Source: Zygophlyctis sp. KS116 (Eukaryota > Chytridiomycota). From it: a stretch of 64,000 bases of DNA. Under the pieces are notes generated by a model that saw nothing but the letters and a program-made list of their open reading frames with translations, ran no database searches and was not told where the DNA came from. The DNA is taken from NCBI GenBank assembly GCA_054661495.1, contig BAAFSQ010000001.1, forward strand, positions 1-64,000, in the 5' to 3' direction. The first letter of the stretch is position 1. Every line of letters begins with the position of its first letter. Positions 48,607 through 59,787 of this stretch are shown here, piece by piece. Position numbers and translations under genes: made by a program.

Positions 48607-51014
48607 TGAATAGCACCAATCCATCAACCATTGATAAATTATCCATTGGTATTCCTGGAATAGGAGCGAGTTCTTTCGTATCGTAATCAAAGCAAAGAAT
48701 CAGCTTATTTTGAATATGCGGTTTACCTTTAGCAAAAGACTCAAAACTTTTGACTCGTTCTGTTTGAGTATAATACTTTCGCTGCATGTATCTCACAAAC
48801 ACAAAGTGAATAGCAGATTTAAGAGGAACACGATCCAAAAGATATTCAAGTTCGGCGAGGGGAATTTCCGTTTTCCAGTTCTTACATTCGCCAGACAGAA
48901 ATCGATTTTCTCCTTTTACAGGAAAGCAGTCGGTGCGGAAATCCACCCTTTCGTGACGCAATGAACGCCAAAGGTTGCCAAAGTTGTACTTGAACTTTAA
49001 AAGTGACTCTGGCCATTTAAAGGATGGCGAAGATAAGAATGGAATAGTGATTTTACTGAATCCCTTGAAAAGATCATCTAGGCATAGCACATTGTCTGAA
49101 GGGGATTCTAAACACTCCAATTCATAGAGTAAATTAGAGAAAAACGCTCCAAAATCAATACCTTCTAAGCCTTCATAATGACTGCATAAAGATACTGCAG
49201 CTGCTGCCGAAGCTTCCAATTCAGCGCCCGGATCTTGGCAAACGGTAAACGGGAAATCAAGCATGCCCCGCCTATATCTTGCCAGCCTCTGGTATTGAAT
49301 CAAACATTTTCTGAAGGGCACTCTCTGGATAGTATTCCTTTTAGAAATAGGGTAATATCCCTTGTTGCCCAAAAGACATAATAACAAAAGAATGTCCTCC
49401 TCTGGGTTGGGAAACACAAGAGAGGGAAACCAATCGTCTTCGTCTTCTGCTCCTTTCTTGTAGAGATCTCCAGATTTAATTTGCAAATCAAAAGCTTCAT
49501 TTTCCAATGGATTGAAAAAAAGAAAAGAGCTGACATTTCCCATCATGAAAAGGCACATTTGAGAATGTATGAAATCCTCGTCATATTTCATTTTTAATTC
49601 ATGAATTCTAGTGCCTACAATGCCCAACACCTGAGAAATATCCAAATTAGAATTTTCCAGCACTATATTTTCAAATATTGTAGATAAAAGAGGTCTACTG
49701 TTCTTAAAAAGATAATTTTTAAATTCAGAAAAAGCAACTCCACTTAGTGTTATAGATTTTGGATATCTGGGCGAAATATAACACCAGTCAGTCGGACCAT
49801 CCGAAACTCTTTCATTAAATTTTGTATGGTTAAAATAGGTTTGAATACTAATACTAGAGCTGAAAATAGCAACTAAACGTAGCTCCCGGAATAAATCTCG
49901 CATCCGGATCAAATATCCTACTCGATGACACTCTATCGAGGGAATTTCATCCAGAAATACAACAATGGTTTGAGAATTGTTCCCATTTATCCCCATATAA
50001 GAATCAATCATCTGCGCACCTTGAGCAACAGTAATTGGTTTAAAGAACGTTTTCCCAGTAATAAGCGAGACAATAAATCCGCAAGATTTAAGAGACTTAC
50101 TATAGAAATCGGAACTTCCACCATTCTTTTCATAATCCAATCTAATACATTCAAGAAACTGCTCAGACACATTCTTGTATCTCTTGTAAATCGCTTGTCC
50201 TACATTATTCTGACTACTTGAACATACAAGATAATGTACTTTGAGTTCCTTTCTGCACATCAATGTAAACGCCATTTGAGTTTTCCCCATTCCCGAAGAC
50301 CCATCAAGAAATATAAAAGGCATCGCTATTCTTGTATCTCTATTTCTCCTCAGCTCTTTCCCATAATTATCCAAAGAAATTATTTTATCAACAAGTTTTC
50401 GGACAATCTCTGCCTCGGTTAACCGAGACCCAATTTCCATGTATAAATCATAACTAGCATCAATTTCAGGATCAGAAACTAGAGTTACTATACATATTTA
50501 AGAAATAAAGAATCATACCATTCATATTATTCTTGATACTCGAGACTTCAAAAGTAACAATCAGCGGATCTTCTATCGTTTCTCCTATATTTGCCATCAA
50601 ATAATCGACTGCGAGAGGCTCAGATTTATCAATTGTATCATTTCTCTTGTCGAATGCATCCTTGTTCTTGAAGACTTTGAGATCTTGCGCATCAACATTT
50701 TTGAGAGCATTTGAATCCTCTACTTTAACTGCGTCTTTAAATTCTGCAAGATCGGCAGCCAGGGAAAGATTTACAGTAGTAGCAGACTTCCCTCTGTATG
50801 GTCGACCAGTCTCAGAGTCATAGAGATGAAACCAAATGCAATCGTTTGTGTTTTGCATGGTGGGCTGTGGTTCCTGACCGTGAAATTTCATTTTCTTCAT
50901 TTTAAACCCATGATTTAGCCTAGTAGAAGAAAAGCAATAAAATCTTTGCGAACAATGCCCTACAGCTATGATTCTTGCTAAAGTGTCTCCTAGTCTGTGA
51001 TTTCTTAAAATCAT
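48554..51014 (-). CDS. Crinkler (CRN)-like protein: ubiquitin-like header, P-loop NTPase, putative PD-(D/E)XK nuclease
   Basis: Two exons joined by a 40-nt intron give 806 residues from the ATG at 51014; starts at 50900 or nearer the header are possible. The N-terminal CRN header reads IWFHLYDSETGRPYRGKSAT, FKDAVKVEDSNALKNVDAQD and KVFKNKDAFDKRN. A P-loop follows (FLDGSSGMGKTQMAFTL) with a Walker-B-like VVFLDEIPS. Near the C-terminus VDFRTDCF and SGECKNWKTEI resemble the D...ExK core of the restriction-endonuclease fold. CRN NTPase-nuclease proteins are known from oomycetes and basal fungi, some as host-directed effectors. No classical signal peptide is obvious. Direct repeats flank the gene. 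Confidence 0.82.
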
Positions 51015-51139
51015 TCCAGTTAAGAAAGCATGCTGAGGCTTGGGTGCGCCACTGCAGAAACAGAAATCGGACAAGAGATTTTTAATTCCACTTGCCTGTT
51101 GATTTTTTTCAAAAGATTTTGTTGAATGGAATAAAGCTA

Positions 51140-51288
51140 ATTATCGTTCACAATAAAATCTAATACTTCTAAAATTGAACTAGTAAAGTAGTAAATTCCT
51201 CAAAAATGCAATAAATATCGTAATCAAAATCATTTTTAGTTAACCTTCTGCTTCTTGTTTGGAAGAGTACGAGCAGGCGCTATGCGAA
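51140..51288. repeat. 149-bp direct repeat, copy B (relic of a CRN gene 3' end)
   Basis: Same sequence as 48458-48606 with one mismatch. On the minus strand positions 51236-51288 still encode the final residues and stop of the CRN protein, but the sequence upstream of this relic is unrelated to the CRN C-terminal coding region. It is a leftover of a second gene copy. Confidence 0.95.
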
Positions 51289-51394
51289 AATGACAACATT
51301 TTGAAAGTAGACAGGTTTAATCGATACGTGACGAGAAAAACAGTTCTTTCTACACAAAATTGAGTGCAGATAGCTGCCATTAATAACGATAAAG

Positions 51395-51524
51395 TTATAA
51401 ATGCTTTTTGATGAGGCCTATTTTTAATTTCCCGACAAACATTGCCAACTCTTTCAAAGAGCCATATAATGCAACCGATGCTTCTTTTCCAATAAGAATC
51501 ATATTATCCGGCATATTCTTCATA
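51395..51524 (-). other. Short protein-like frame inside the CRN remnant region
   Basis: A 42-codon frame starts MPDNMILIGKEASVALYGSL and ends in TAA. It looks more protein-like than its surroundings and lies between the CRN 3' relic and the CRN header relic. It may be another eroded piece of a CRN-type gene, but no motif proves this. Confidence 0.25.
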
Positions 51525-51550
51525 CAATCTCACCTTAGATTGTTAAGGTC

Positions 51551-51652
51551 TCAGAAAGCAATGATATTGGTACATATCACACTGATAATAAGAGCATCAT
51601 CTTTTGAATTTCCAAGACCATCGACAAGAGAATCGGTTTCCAATGGATGTTC
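51551..51652 (-). pseudogene. Degenerate CRN header fragment
   Basis: On the minus strand 33 codons read EHPLETDSLVDGLGNSKDDA followed by LIISVI, then a TGA. This corresponds to the end of the CRN ubiquitin-like header; the intact gene next door has SEPLAVDYLMANIGETIEDP then LIVTF at the same place. Stops lie just upstream in frame, so only this fragment survives. It indicates a former second CRN gene. Confidence 0.6.
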
Positions 51653-51724
51653 CTATTATGTGTAAATAAATTACATTTTCTTCTTTTGAAGTACCCTCTC
51701 ATCAAATGACTAGACACGGACGAC

Positions 51725-51817
51725 TTGAGCATAAGTTTGAGCATAAGTGGTAGGAAGGCTGGTGGGTTGATTGGCTGGTGGGTTGATTGGTTGGTAGGCT
51801 GATGGGTTGATGGGTTT
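51725..51817. repeat. Short tandem repeats upstream of eIF3c
   Basis: TTGAGCATAAG(T) occurs twice at 51726-51747, followed by GGCTGGTGGGTTGATT twice in tandem (51757-51788) and then degenerate GGTTGGTAGGCTGATGGGTT-type units. The G-rich strand is the plus strand. The block ends about 30 bp before the eIF3c ATG, so it lies in the promoter or leader. Confidence 0.8.
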
Positions 51818-51848
51818 ATATAGGTTACATTCTCAAAAAAAGCCACAA

Positions 51849-54343
51849 ATGTCAAGATTCTTCAAGGCAGATACTGGCTTCAGCAGTGATTCTTCATCTA
51901 CATCATCAGACGAAGAGGATTACATTGATTCATCAGACTCGGGTGATCACTTGTCGGAAGATGAGGAAAGTGAAGATCAAGTAGTTAAAGTTGCATCGGG
52001 TGCTGCAAGATTTATGAAAGGAGCTGCATCATCCGATGATGAATCTTCTGATGAAGATGTCAAGAGAATGGTCAAATCTACTCGGGATAAGAGATTTGAA
52101 GATATGAGATTAATTGCCAAGGGAATTAATAATGGTAAAAAGAATGGAGATTGGGTCATGATTCAAAATGAATTTGATAAACTTGTAAAGGCTCTAAATA
52201 AAGCAGCGGCTATTATCGCTAGAGAAAAGGTTCCGCGCTTTGTAATTAGATGTTTGGTTCTCTTGGATGATCATATAAAGAATTTTATGAGTAATAAGGA
52301 TCAAATTAAGAAGCTGAATCCCTCTTCTGCAAAGGCTTTTAATGCAATGAAACAAAAGATTCGTAAAATAGAAAAAACGTATGAAAAAGAGATGATGGCT
52401 TTTAGAGCTGTAAGAAAAGTCAAGTTTTTAATAAATTAGGCTCCTGTGAATGAAGAAGAATCTGCCTCAGAAGCTGAAAGGGAGGCTGAAGGGATGTCTG
52501 ATGAATCGGATATGGAAGATTCAGAAGTGGAACAAGTTAATCAAAAAAAGGTTCAGTTTACAAAACAAGCCCCACAGCCCACACAAGAAGATGAATCAGG
52601 CTTTACAATTGTAGGAAAAGGAGGGAAAATAATTGATGTTTCTAAATATAATCTTTTGGATAGATTAGCTGAACTTTTGGAAGAAAGAGGGAAAAAAAGT
52701 ACTGATAAAATGCTTTTAATTCAAAATATTGGAAGTTTATTGAAGATATCTGCTTCTCCTTATCAATCTTTAAAGGTTTTATTGGCTTTGATTCCTTCTA
52801 GATTTGACTATACATCTACTTCTGGTGGTTACACTCCTATTGATATCTGGAAATGTGCTCTTGATGAACTGAATAATCTATTTGATATTTTAGAAAAATT
52901 TCCAAATGCATCAGTTGGATATTTAGAGGAAGATTTGGATCAAAATGAAACAGTCTTGGAAAAGGTAATAAGATTTAATTCTGAGAATTATAGAAGTTTT
53001 TAAACAATGAGCCAATCAGAATTCAAGGTCACCTAGGATCTTTTATTGATAGGTTAGACGACGAATTCATTAAATCATTGCAAAATATCGATCCTCATAC
53101 ATCTGAATATGTTGACAGACTTTCTGATGAAACATCACTTTATTCAATCATTTTAAGAGCTCAAAAATATTTTGAGAAAAAGGGAGATACTCAAGATCTT
53201 GTGGATATGACAATTATGCGTCGTGTTGAACATATTTACTTCAAGTCTGACGAACTAGTCAAAATCATTGAAGAGACAGTAGGATCAAAGGAAGATTCCT
53301 CTAAACTTGTTTCCAATTTATGCACTGTTCTCTACAAAACTGGTATAGATAGAATTAGAACTAGAGCTCTTTTATGTCATGTTTACCATTTAGCACTTCA
53401 TGATCAATTTTACGAAGCTCGAGATATGCTCTTAATGTCTCATTTACAGGAAAATATATCAATGACAGATATTCAGACTCAAATCATGTATAATCGAGCT
53501 ATGGTGCAACTGGGTTTATCTGCGTTTAGATGCGGGCTAATTCTGGACGCCTGCAACGCACTTCAGGATATATTTTCTTCTGGAAGAATTCGCGAGCTAT
53601 TAGCTCAGGGAATTCAGACTGGTAGAGAAAAATCAGTAGAGCAAGAAAAACAGGAAAAATTGCGTCAAATGCCATTCCATATGCATATTAATCTGGAACT
53701 AATTGAATGTGTTTATTTAGTAAGTGCTATGCTGTTGGAGGTTTATAATATGGCTTTATCAAACGCCGATGGTAAAAGAAAAGTCATTTCAAAAACTTTC
53801 AGAAAGTTGTATGATTACAGTGAACGACAGAGTTTTTGTGGACCTCCTGAGAATATCAAGGATCACATAATGGCTGCTTCAAGAGCTATTGCTCATGGTG
53901 AATGGGAACAGGCTCGAGATCTCATTCTATCTATCAAGATCTGGAATGTGATGCCCCAATTTGAATCTATTAAGAATGTCCTGACTCATAAAATCCAAGA
54001 AGAATCTCTTAGCACTTTTGTTGTCAATTGCTCTCAGTACTGTGATTCCCTTTCTGTTGCTGATTTGTCTAGTATGTTTTCACTTGACTCAAAATCTGTA
54101 TCTCAAATTTTAAGCCGCATGATTCTTAATGAACAATTATTTGGATATTTGGATGAAGCAGACGAGTTTGTAATAATGGATACAAGGTTAAGTCAATCTA
54201 CTAATGGCTTGGAAGCCGCTTCAATCTCTATGATTGACAAAATAATAAGTTTCTCAGATATAAATCAAAAATTGGCAGAATCTAGATCAAATATGGATAC
54301 TAATAATGGAAATAATTCTATTAGACCTCAAGTTTTGCGTTAA
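51849..54343 (+). CDS. NIP1: Translation initiation factor eIF3 subunit c (Nip1)
   Basis: Three exons joined by introns of 30 and 29 nt give 811 residues. The start MSRFFKADTGFSSDSSSTSS with the following acidic Ser/Asp/Glu tract is the classical Nip1 N-terminus, which contacts eIF1 and eIF5. Conserved parts are NGDWVMIQNEFDKLVKALNK, IRCLVLLDDHIKNF, PIRIQGHLGSFIDRLDDEF, YFEKKGDTQDLVDMTIMRRV and the PCI region ending in a winged helix (LSSMFSLDSKSVSQILSRMI). It is the core scaffold of eIF3. Confidence 0.96.
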
Positions 54344-54552
54344 AAATCTTTTGGGCGTTTATCAATCATGGGCGTTTATTATCATTAAAAGTTTTTAATA
54401 GAATTAATGGCAATTAAAAAAGCGTTTGTGCTGAAAATCGAACAGTTCTTCACCTTGAGATAGATAGAAAGAGGTTGTAAAACATTTTAGCGCGACTTTT
54501 TTCAACGGCCGATCAAAAGAGATCTGGCTAATAGAAGTAAAAACTTGTCTAC

Positions 54553-54625
54553 CGAGCTAGGCAGGGATCGAACCTGCAGCCTCAAGATTCGTAGTCTTAC
54601 GCGCTACCAATTACGCCACTAGCCC
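54553..54625 (-). tRNA. tRNA-Arg(ACG)
   Basis: A 73-nt cloverleaf folds fully: acceptor GGGCTAG/CTAGCTC (one G-U), D-arm GCG/CGC, anticodon stem TAAGA/TCTTG with loop CTACGAA (anticodon ACG, read as ICG for CGN codons), and T-arm GCAGG-TTCGATC-CCTGC. The discriminator is G. No intron and no encoded CCA. The B box is GGTTCGATCC, and a T5 run (54539-54543 read on the minus strand) serves as Pol III terminator. Identical to the copy at 55272. Confidence 0.95.
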
Positions 54626-55271
54626 TTAACACATGAAAATTGCAGTTGGTTATAAGCGCTATATATTTCAAAAAAGAACTCAATTACCAAAGTAGATTTA
54701 TTCAATCAGAGTTGCTAGATTTATTATCGAATTATAAGATACACCTCTAAAAAGAACCACTTGGATGTTCCACCCATAAAACCCTGATTGCATCGAGTCC
54801 TAGGTCTAGCATGTGCGTGTCACAGAAAGAGTTTTTCTTTCAGATTTATCCTTATTCACAATTATCGACAACAGCCGTAAATCTTTCTCTGATTGTTTCC
54901 GAAACTTTCCATACTTGCACTTGCGTCGAATGATCATGCTGGTCAAAGAAAACGTGTAAAGAATTCATCTTGACATTAAAAAGATTTTATTTAACTTGAA
55001 ATATATCGGCTATATTTCCAGAGATTGGCAAACTGGAAGAATTTCACTCAGCCAGGAAATGATAATACACTATTCTCAATATTTCATGTATAATTGATTA
55101 TATCAATCTTGGATATTCTTTATCAAGATAATAAAAATCTATTAATATATTCTGTTAGTGACATTATTTATGGTGCATGTTTTAATTATGTTGTAATTTC
55201 GAAAGAAGATGATCTCCTTTGTATTTCCAGTAATTTAGGTAGTTATACGATTGCACAATTCCCCAAAACAT
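54626..55271. other. Region between two tRNA genes with coding-like fragments of unclear status
   Basis: No complete gene can be assembled. On the plus strand 55094-55270 is open and reads LDILYQDNKNLLIYSVSDII and LLCISSNLGSYTIAQF, but it runs into the tRNA. On the minus strand a short frame starting near 54971 reads MNSLHVFFDQHDHSTQVQVW and stops after 38 codons. Both look protein-like in composition, so this may be the remains of a gene or an unrecognised intron-rich gene. Confidence 0.35.
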
Positions 55272-55344
55272 GGGCTAGTGGCGTAATTGGTAGCGCGTAA
55301 GACTACGAATCTTGAGGCTGCAGGTTCGATCCCTGCCTAGCTCG
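55272..55344 (+). tRNA. tRNA-Arg(ACG), second identical copy in inverted orientation
   Basis: All 73 nt are identical to the reverse complement of 54553-54625, and the identity stops exactly at the tRNA ends. Same cloverleaf, same anticodon ACG. Pol III terminator runs follow (T5 at 55348-55352, T6 at 55354-55359). Confidence 0.95.
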
Positions 55345-55562
55345 ATATTTTTGTTTTTTCAGTATTAAAGGAAAAGGGAACTGTTATCGCATTATTTTGT
55401 TACTAAAGAAAAAATCGCGATGAATTTTTTACAATCTTTTGATCGTTGGCTGATACAAAATTAGAATAATTGATAGACTCATGATTTGTATTAAACTTTA
55501 GAGATTTATAAAATAAAATTTGAGAATTGAAATCTTGCAACACAAATTTTAAAAAAAAATTG

Positions 55563-56760
55563 ATGGATTTGATCACTGGAGATGAAGTTGGATTGATCAA
55601 GCGTAAGTTGCATTATACATTTGATCATTCATAGACTCTGAGATCATTCTTGATAATGGAGATGATGATGAGAAAGTAGGACCATCAACAGCCCCTCCAT
55701 GGACAAGTATGAATAAGGATGAAGCAATTGAATGCATGGCTCTAGATCAAAAAAATTCAAGGGTAAATCTAAAAGACTGATTCCTAGGTATGGATTGCTA
55801 AGAAATCTGGATGCATTAATGCACTGAGCATACAAGATGGAACTCTGCTGTTTAATAAGTCAATATTTGTTCCACAAAAGAATACTAATGGAGAGCTAAT
55901 TTTAAACAAGCATAAAAAATCAGAGCATTTTATAGGCATTTTCTATGATGATAAGAAATCAAGGTATTATTAATATTTGACATTATTAGACTTATTTGTG
56001 GAACAGATACAGGAAATCTGTATATTTTTACAGATCAAGACCAAAAAGTTGAAAAAATTGAATTAAATCAAGACCTTCTATGTGCTTTTAGAGTCCATCC
56101 TATTCATTCACATTTACTTGCAACTGGAGGGGATGAGCGAGAGCTCTGTGTGTGGGATTTGTCAAAAGATTATAACGATTTTAAGCCAATTTGGACCTCT
56201 AAAAATGTAAAATATTGTTAATTTAATTCTAGGTTAAACATGATTTTCTTGATCTTAGAGTTCCTGTTTGGATAACTGCAATTGATTGGCTTCCATCAAG
56301 TCCTTCTACACTTTTAGTAGGAACCGCATATAATCAAGTTCGTATTTATGATACTACCAAAGCTAGAAGACCTCAAAGTTCAGTAGAATTGGGTAAATAC
56401 CCTATAAAATGCCTAGAATTTATGCCATTTTCTAATGATTTAATCGCAATAGCAGATAATCGTGGTCAGTTAACACTTTGGAACACATCAACTCAAAAGA
56501 TTTCTAGAAGTTTCAAGGGAATCCCAGGAACAATAACTAGCATCTCAGGAGCAACCAATCATAATTGGATTGCTGTAGTTGGAGTAGATAGATACCTAAG
56601 AGTATTTGATTCAAATACTGGAGTCTGTCTATGGAAATTATTTTTAAAACAGCGATTAACAACCCTAAAGCTATTAGAAAAGGGTGAAAGAGATCAGCTA
56701 TGGGATTCTATACCAGAAATAAAGGAGACAGTTTCAAGAAAGAAGAGAAAACAGCAATAA
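55563..56760 (+). CDS. NSA1: Ribosome biogenesis WD40 protein Nsa1/WDR74
   Basis: Five exons joined by introns of 32, 25, 26 and 26 nt give 362 residues. WD-repeat parts include HLLATGGDERELCVWDLSKD, VWITAIDWLPSSPSTLLVGT followed by AYNQVRIYDTTKARRP (highly typical of Nsa1/WDR74), and DNRGQLTLWNTSTQKISRSF. The C-terminus is basic (SRKKRKQQ), fitting nucleolar location. Nsa1 is a pre-60S factor removed by the AAA ATPase Rix7/NVL2. Start at the ATG at 55563; a poly-A run directly precedes it. Confidence 0.9.
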
Positions 56761-56838
56761 ACATCTTTCTTTTACCAGTGTTATCTAAAGAGACGCTCGA
56801 TCGGCGCAGTAAATTTTCGCGATTTTATCAACCGTGAA

Positions 56839-57362
56839 ATGTCTGAACCAAATCCAACCAAATCTCAACCTGTTGAAACTCCTCAGATGAATGCATTTGA
56901 TGATGTGACTGGAGCCTATGATGAATACTTGGCTGATGTTTTCTCAATCGGAAAGACTGCTTATGAAGCTAAAGGCAAAATTCCAAAGAAAACTGGAACA
57001 TGGACAAACAGTTACTATGGAATCGATAATCCTGGAATCTGTTGTCTTTCTAGTACATTTTTTCTTTAATCTCTAGTTTGCTGTCGACCATGTAGTTATG
57101 GAATGGTTCGTTCCAGCTTTCGTCAAAAGAAGGATTGGATTGCTGTAAATATATTTTATTAATTACAAAGGACTGTATTTTAGGATGTCTTATCGGATGC
57201 CCAGCGCAATGGATTAATCGTATAGCTATTCGTCAAAAATACGAAATTGATGGATCTATTCTGGGAGATGGTTTGTATTCTCTGTGTTGTGGACCTTGTG
57301 CTCTGGCTCAAGAAAGTGCTGAAATTGAAGCTAGAAATTCAAAGATTAATTCTGCTTACTAA
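56839..57362 (+). CDS. PLAC8-family cysteine-rich protein
   Basis: Three exons joined by introns of 24 and 26 nt give 157 residues. After a hydrophilic N-terminus, a cysteine-rich core reads CCLSICCRPCSYGMVRSSFR, ADCILGCLIGCPAQWINRIA, then LYSLCCGPCALAQESAEIEA. The CC-x-P-C and CCGPCALAQE elements are the PLAC8 (DUF614) hallmark. Family members in fungi and plants act in metal (Cd, Zn) or calcium handling and cell-size control, at the plasma membrane. The second intron uses an AAAG acceptor, needed to keep the frame. Confidence 0.88.
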
Positions 57363-57410
57363 AGGTTTAAAAGTGTCTTGGGGCTCTTTTAGGGTAAAAA
57401 GTTTTTTTTG

Positions 57411-58549
57411 ATGAGTTCTCAAGAGTCCAATGGAATCTATGCCATGTTTAGCAATTTCAAGGCTAAATACAATCTGAAATCTCCGGGATCATTTGAGAAT
57501 CTGCATCGAGAGTCCAAAGGTATGCATTAAGGGAAATAATTATAGTGACATTTCCAGGAATGTTTCATACCGATGGTGTAAAGGTTGATATTGCATCGAT
57601 CTTGTCTGAAAATTTCAATGTTGTTCATTCCTTTAGTTGGGCTAATCCAACTCATCAAGGAGTTTATCAATTTGGCGCGACTTATACTCAACCTAAATTT
57701 GTAATTGGAGGTCAAGTGGATCATGCAGGAACTTTACAGGGGAAAATCTGTTATAATTGGATTCCAATTCCTGTTCCATCGCATAATCCAGAAGCACCAA
57801 AAGTAGCATCACCAGAAGTGACTTCTACAACAAAATTCCAAGGACAAACTCAATTAGGATCAAGTCAAAAAATACTAATCTTTGAACATGAGCACCTTGA
57901 TAGAGACTTTTCTATTTCTTTAAGAGCTACAAATCCTGATTTATTCTCTAAAGGATCAAAACAAGTACTATCAATGATTCCAGAAACTTATTCTATTGGG
58001 TTTTTGCAATCTATATCTCCAAGTTTAATTGTTGGAGGTGAAATGTCTCTTCCAAATGGAGGTAATTTCTTTTAATTGATAAATATAGAATTTAAGAATA
58101 GATCAGTTACATATGCTCTTAAATATGCACCATCATCTTCTGAAATTCTACCACCACCAATTTTACCTGAAGGAATGCCATCTCCATATATGCCTGTTAA
58201 TCCTAAAGACCCTAGTGAAGCTCTTACAATTTCTCTCTCTCCTAGTACTGGATTATTGCACTCTTCTTACTGGAAAAAGATTAACCAAAGACTTGAAGTT
58301 GCAACTGAAGTTCAAATCCTGGCTGATGAAGCATCTGGTCGACGTGAAGGTATTGCTACGTTTGGTTGGAAATTGGATACTGTATTTGCTACTATCAGAT
58401 CTAGTATAGATACTCAAGGACGTATTGGAACAGTATTAGAAGAAAGAATAGCTCCTGGAATTGGGTTACAATTATCTGCAGAGATGAATTATGGTAAATC
58501 TATTGGCGGAGAAGCAAAGATTGGAATTGGTTTTACAATGGAACAATAA
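57411..58549 (+). CDS. TOM40: Mitochondrial outer membrane import channel Tom40
   Basis: Three exons joined by introns of 26 and 27 nt give 361 residues. The sequence PGSFENLHRESK opens the family domain. Porin-3 beta-barrel strands follow, including FPGMFHTDGVKVDIASILSE, HQGVYQFGATYTQPKFVIGG and the C-terminal GGEAKIGIGFTMEQ. Tom40 forms the protein-conducting pore of the TOM complex. A 12-residue Pro-rich stretch (ILPPPILPEGMPSPYMP) is unusual for a barrel loop. The TSG101 ATG follows after 13 bp. Confidence 0.93.
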
Positions 58550-58562
58550 AAATTTTATAAAA

Positions 58563-59782
58563 ATGAATTTAAATTGGAGAAATAGTACAAGTATGTATGC
58601 AAACAGAGACACTGTCCACAGTCATGTTGAGTCTGTTATTGTAGAATTTAAAGGATTGATTCCAACGCTGGATACTTTTAGTAATTTTGAATTTATAACC
58701 GCTAGCATTTGACAATGGAGTTTCTGCACAACTTTTGTCTCTTTTTGGGACTTTAGAAATCACATTTAAAAACCGAATGTATAATATTCCCATCTCTATC
58801 TGGCTTCAATTAAATTACCCTTTATCGGCACCAATCATGTTTGTAAAACCAACGCCGAATATGTTGATTCGAACTAGTAAATACGTTGATAGTCAAGGTA
58901 AAATCTATCATCCACAATTAGCATACTGGAAACCGGATAGTTCTCTTGTAAAATTTTTGAGAGTATTACAACAAGTATTCTCTCAGGAGCCACCAGTCTA
59001 TGCTAAGCCCGCGAATATGAGTCCTGCTGCTGTACATTCTACTAGTACACGATCAATGGTTGGGAATTCTTCTCATAATAATACTGTCACTGGGAATGCA
59101 TCACATACTACTGCGAATAGATCAAGTACTACGAGTTCTGGTAGTCCATCACAAGGTCATGGTGGTTGGAGGCCTAGACAAGTACAGAATTCAAAAGAAG
59201 ATGAAATTTCTAGATTGAGGATGAATCTAACAGCAAAAATAAACCACAAGTCTTTGGGATATTCTCAAATGATGGAGCATGCATCTCAGGAACAGATTTC
59301 TGTGAATAGAAAATTGATGGAAAGTCAAAAAGATGTAGATTCTTGTTTGAATCAATTGGATACATCTTGTGTAATTTTAATTTAGAGTAATAATTAGAAT
59401 AATTTAAAGCAAAATATTCAAGTTTTGGTAAATGTTAACAAGGAAATAGTTGAAGCTATAAAGGTCATTGAAAATACACCAGATCCTGATGTAAATGTTA
59501 TTGCAGAAAATCAGGCAGTATTATGCAAACAGTAATTTAACATATCATGATTTTAATAGGATTTTTGATGCTGCTGCTGAAGCTAGAGCCATTGATGATT
59601 GTATTTATCATTTGAAAAATTCATTTAATGCTGATAATTTGGATATTAATGTATTTATAAAGGTAAACTTGAACCTTTTAAAAGTAATCTAGACACTTAA
59701 ATCTTTGGCTCGCGAAGAGTTTTTCAAAAAGGCATTGATTTTGAAAATTAGAAGTCACTTGGGACTCAAGGAAGAATTATAG
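58563..59782 (+). CDS. VPS23: ESCRT-I subunit TSG101/Vps23 (UEV domain protein)
   Basis: Five exons joined by introns of 25, 27, 28 and 30 nt give 369 residues. The UEV domain spans residues 1 to about 130 (TFDNGVSAQLLSLFGTLEIT, NRMYNIPISIWLQLNYPLSA, PIMFVKPTPNMLIR, YHPQLAYW). A Ser/Thr/Asn-rich linker follows, then a coiled coil and the C-terminal steadiness box (KQIFDAAAEARAIDDCIYHL, FFKKALILKIR). It binds ubiquitin and P(T/S)AP motifs in endosomal sorting. The stop lies 5 bp from that of the convergent hydrolase-like gene. Confidence 0.93.
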
Positions 59783-59787
59783 ATTTT

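Noticed and set aside
51577-51855. Minus-strand frame with NQPTHQPT-type repeats as a protein gene.
   Set aside because: The repeats come from a non-coding tandem repeat upstream of eIF3c, and the frame mixes this with the CRN remnant in the wrong phase.
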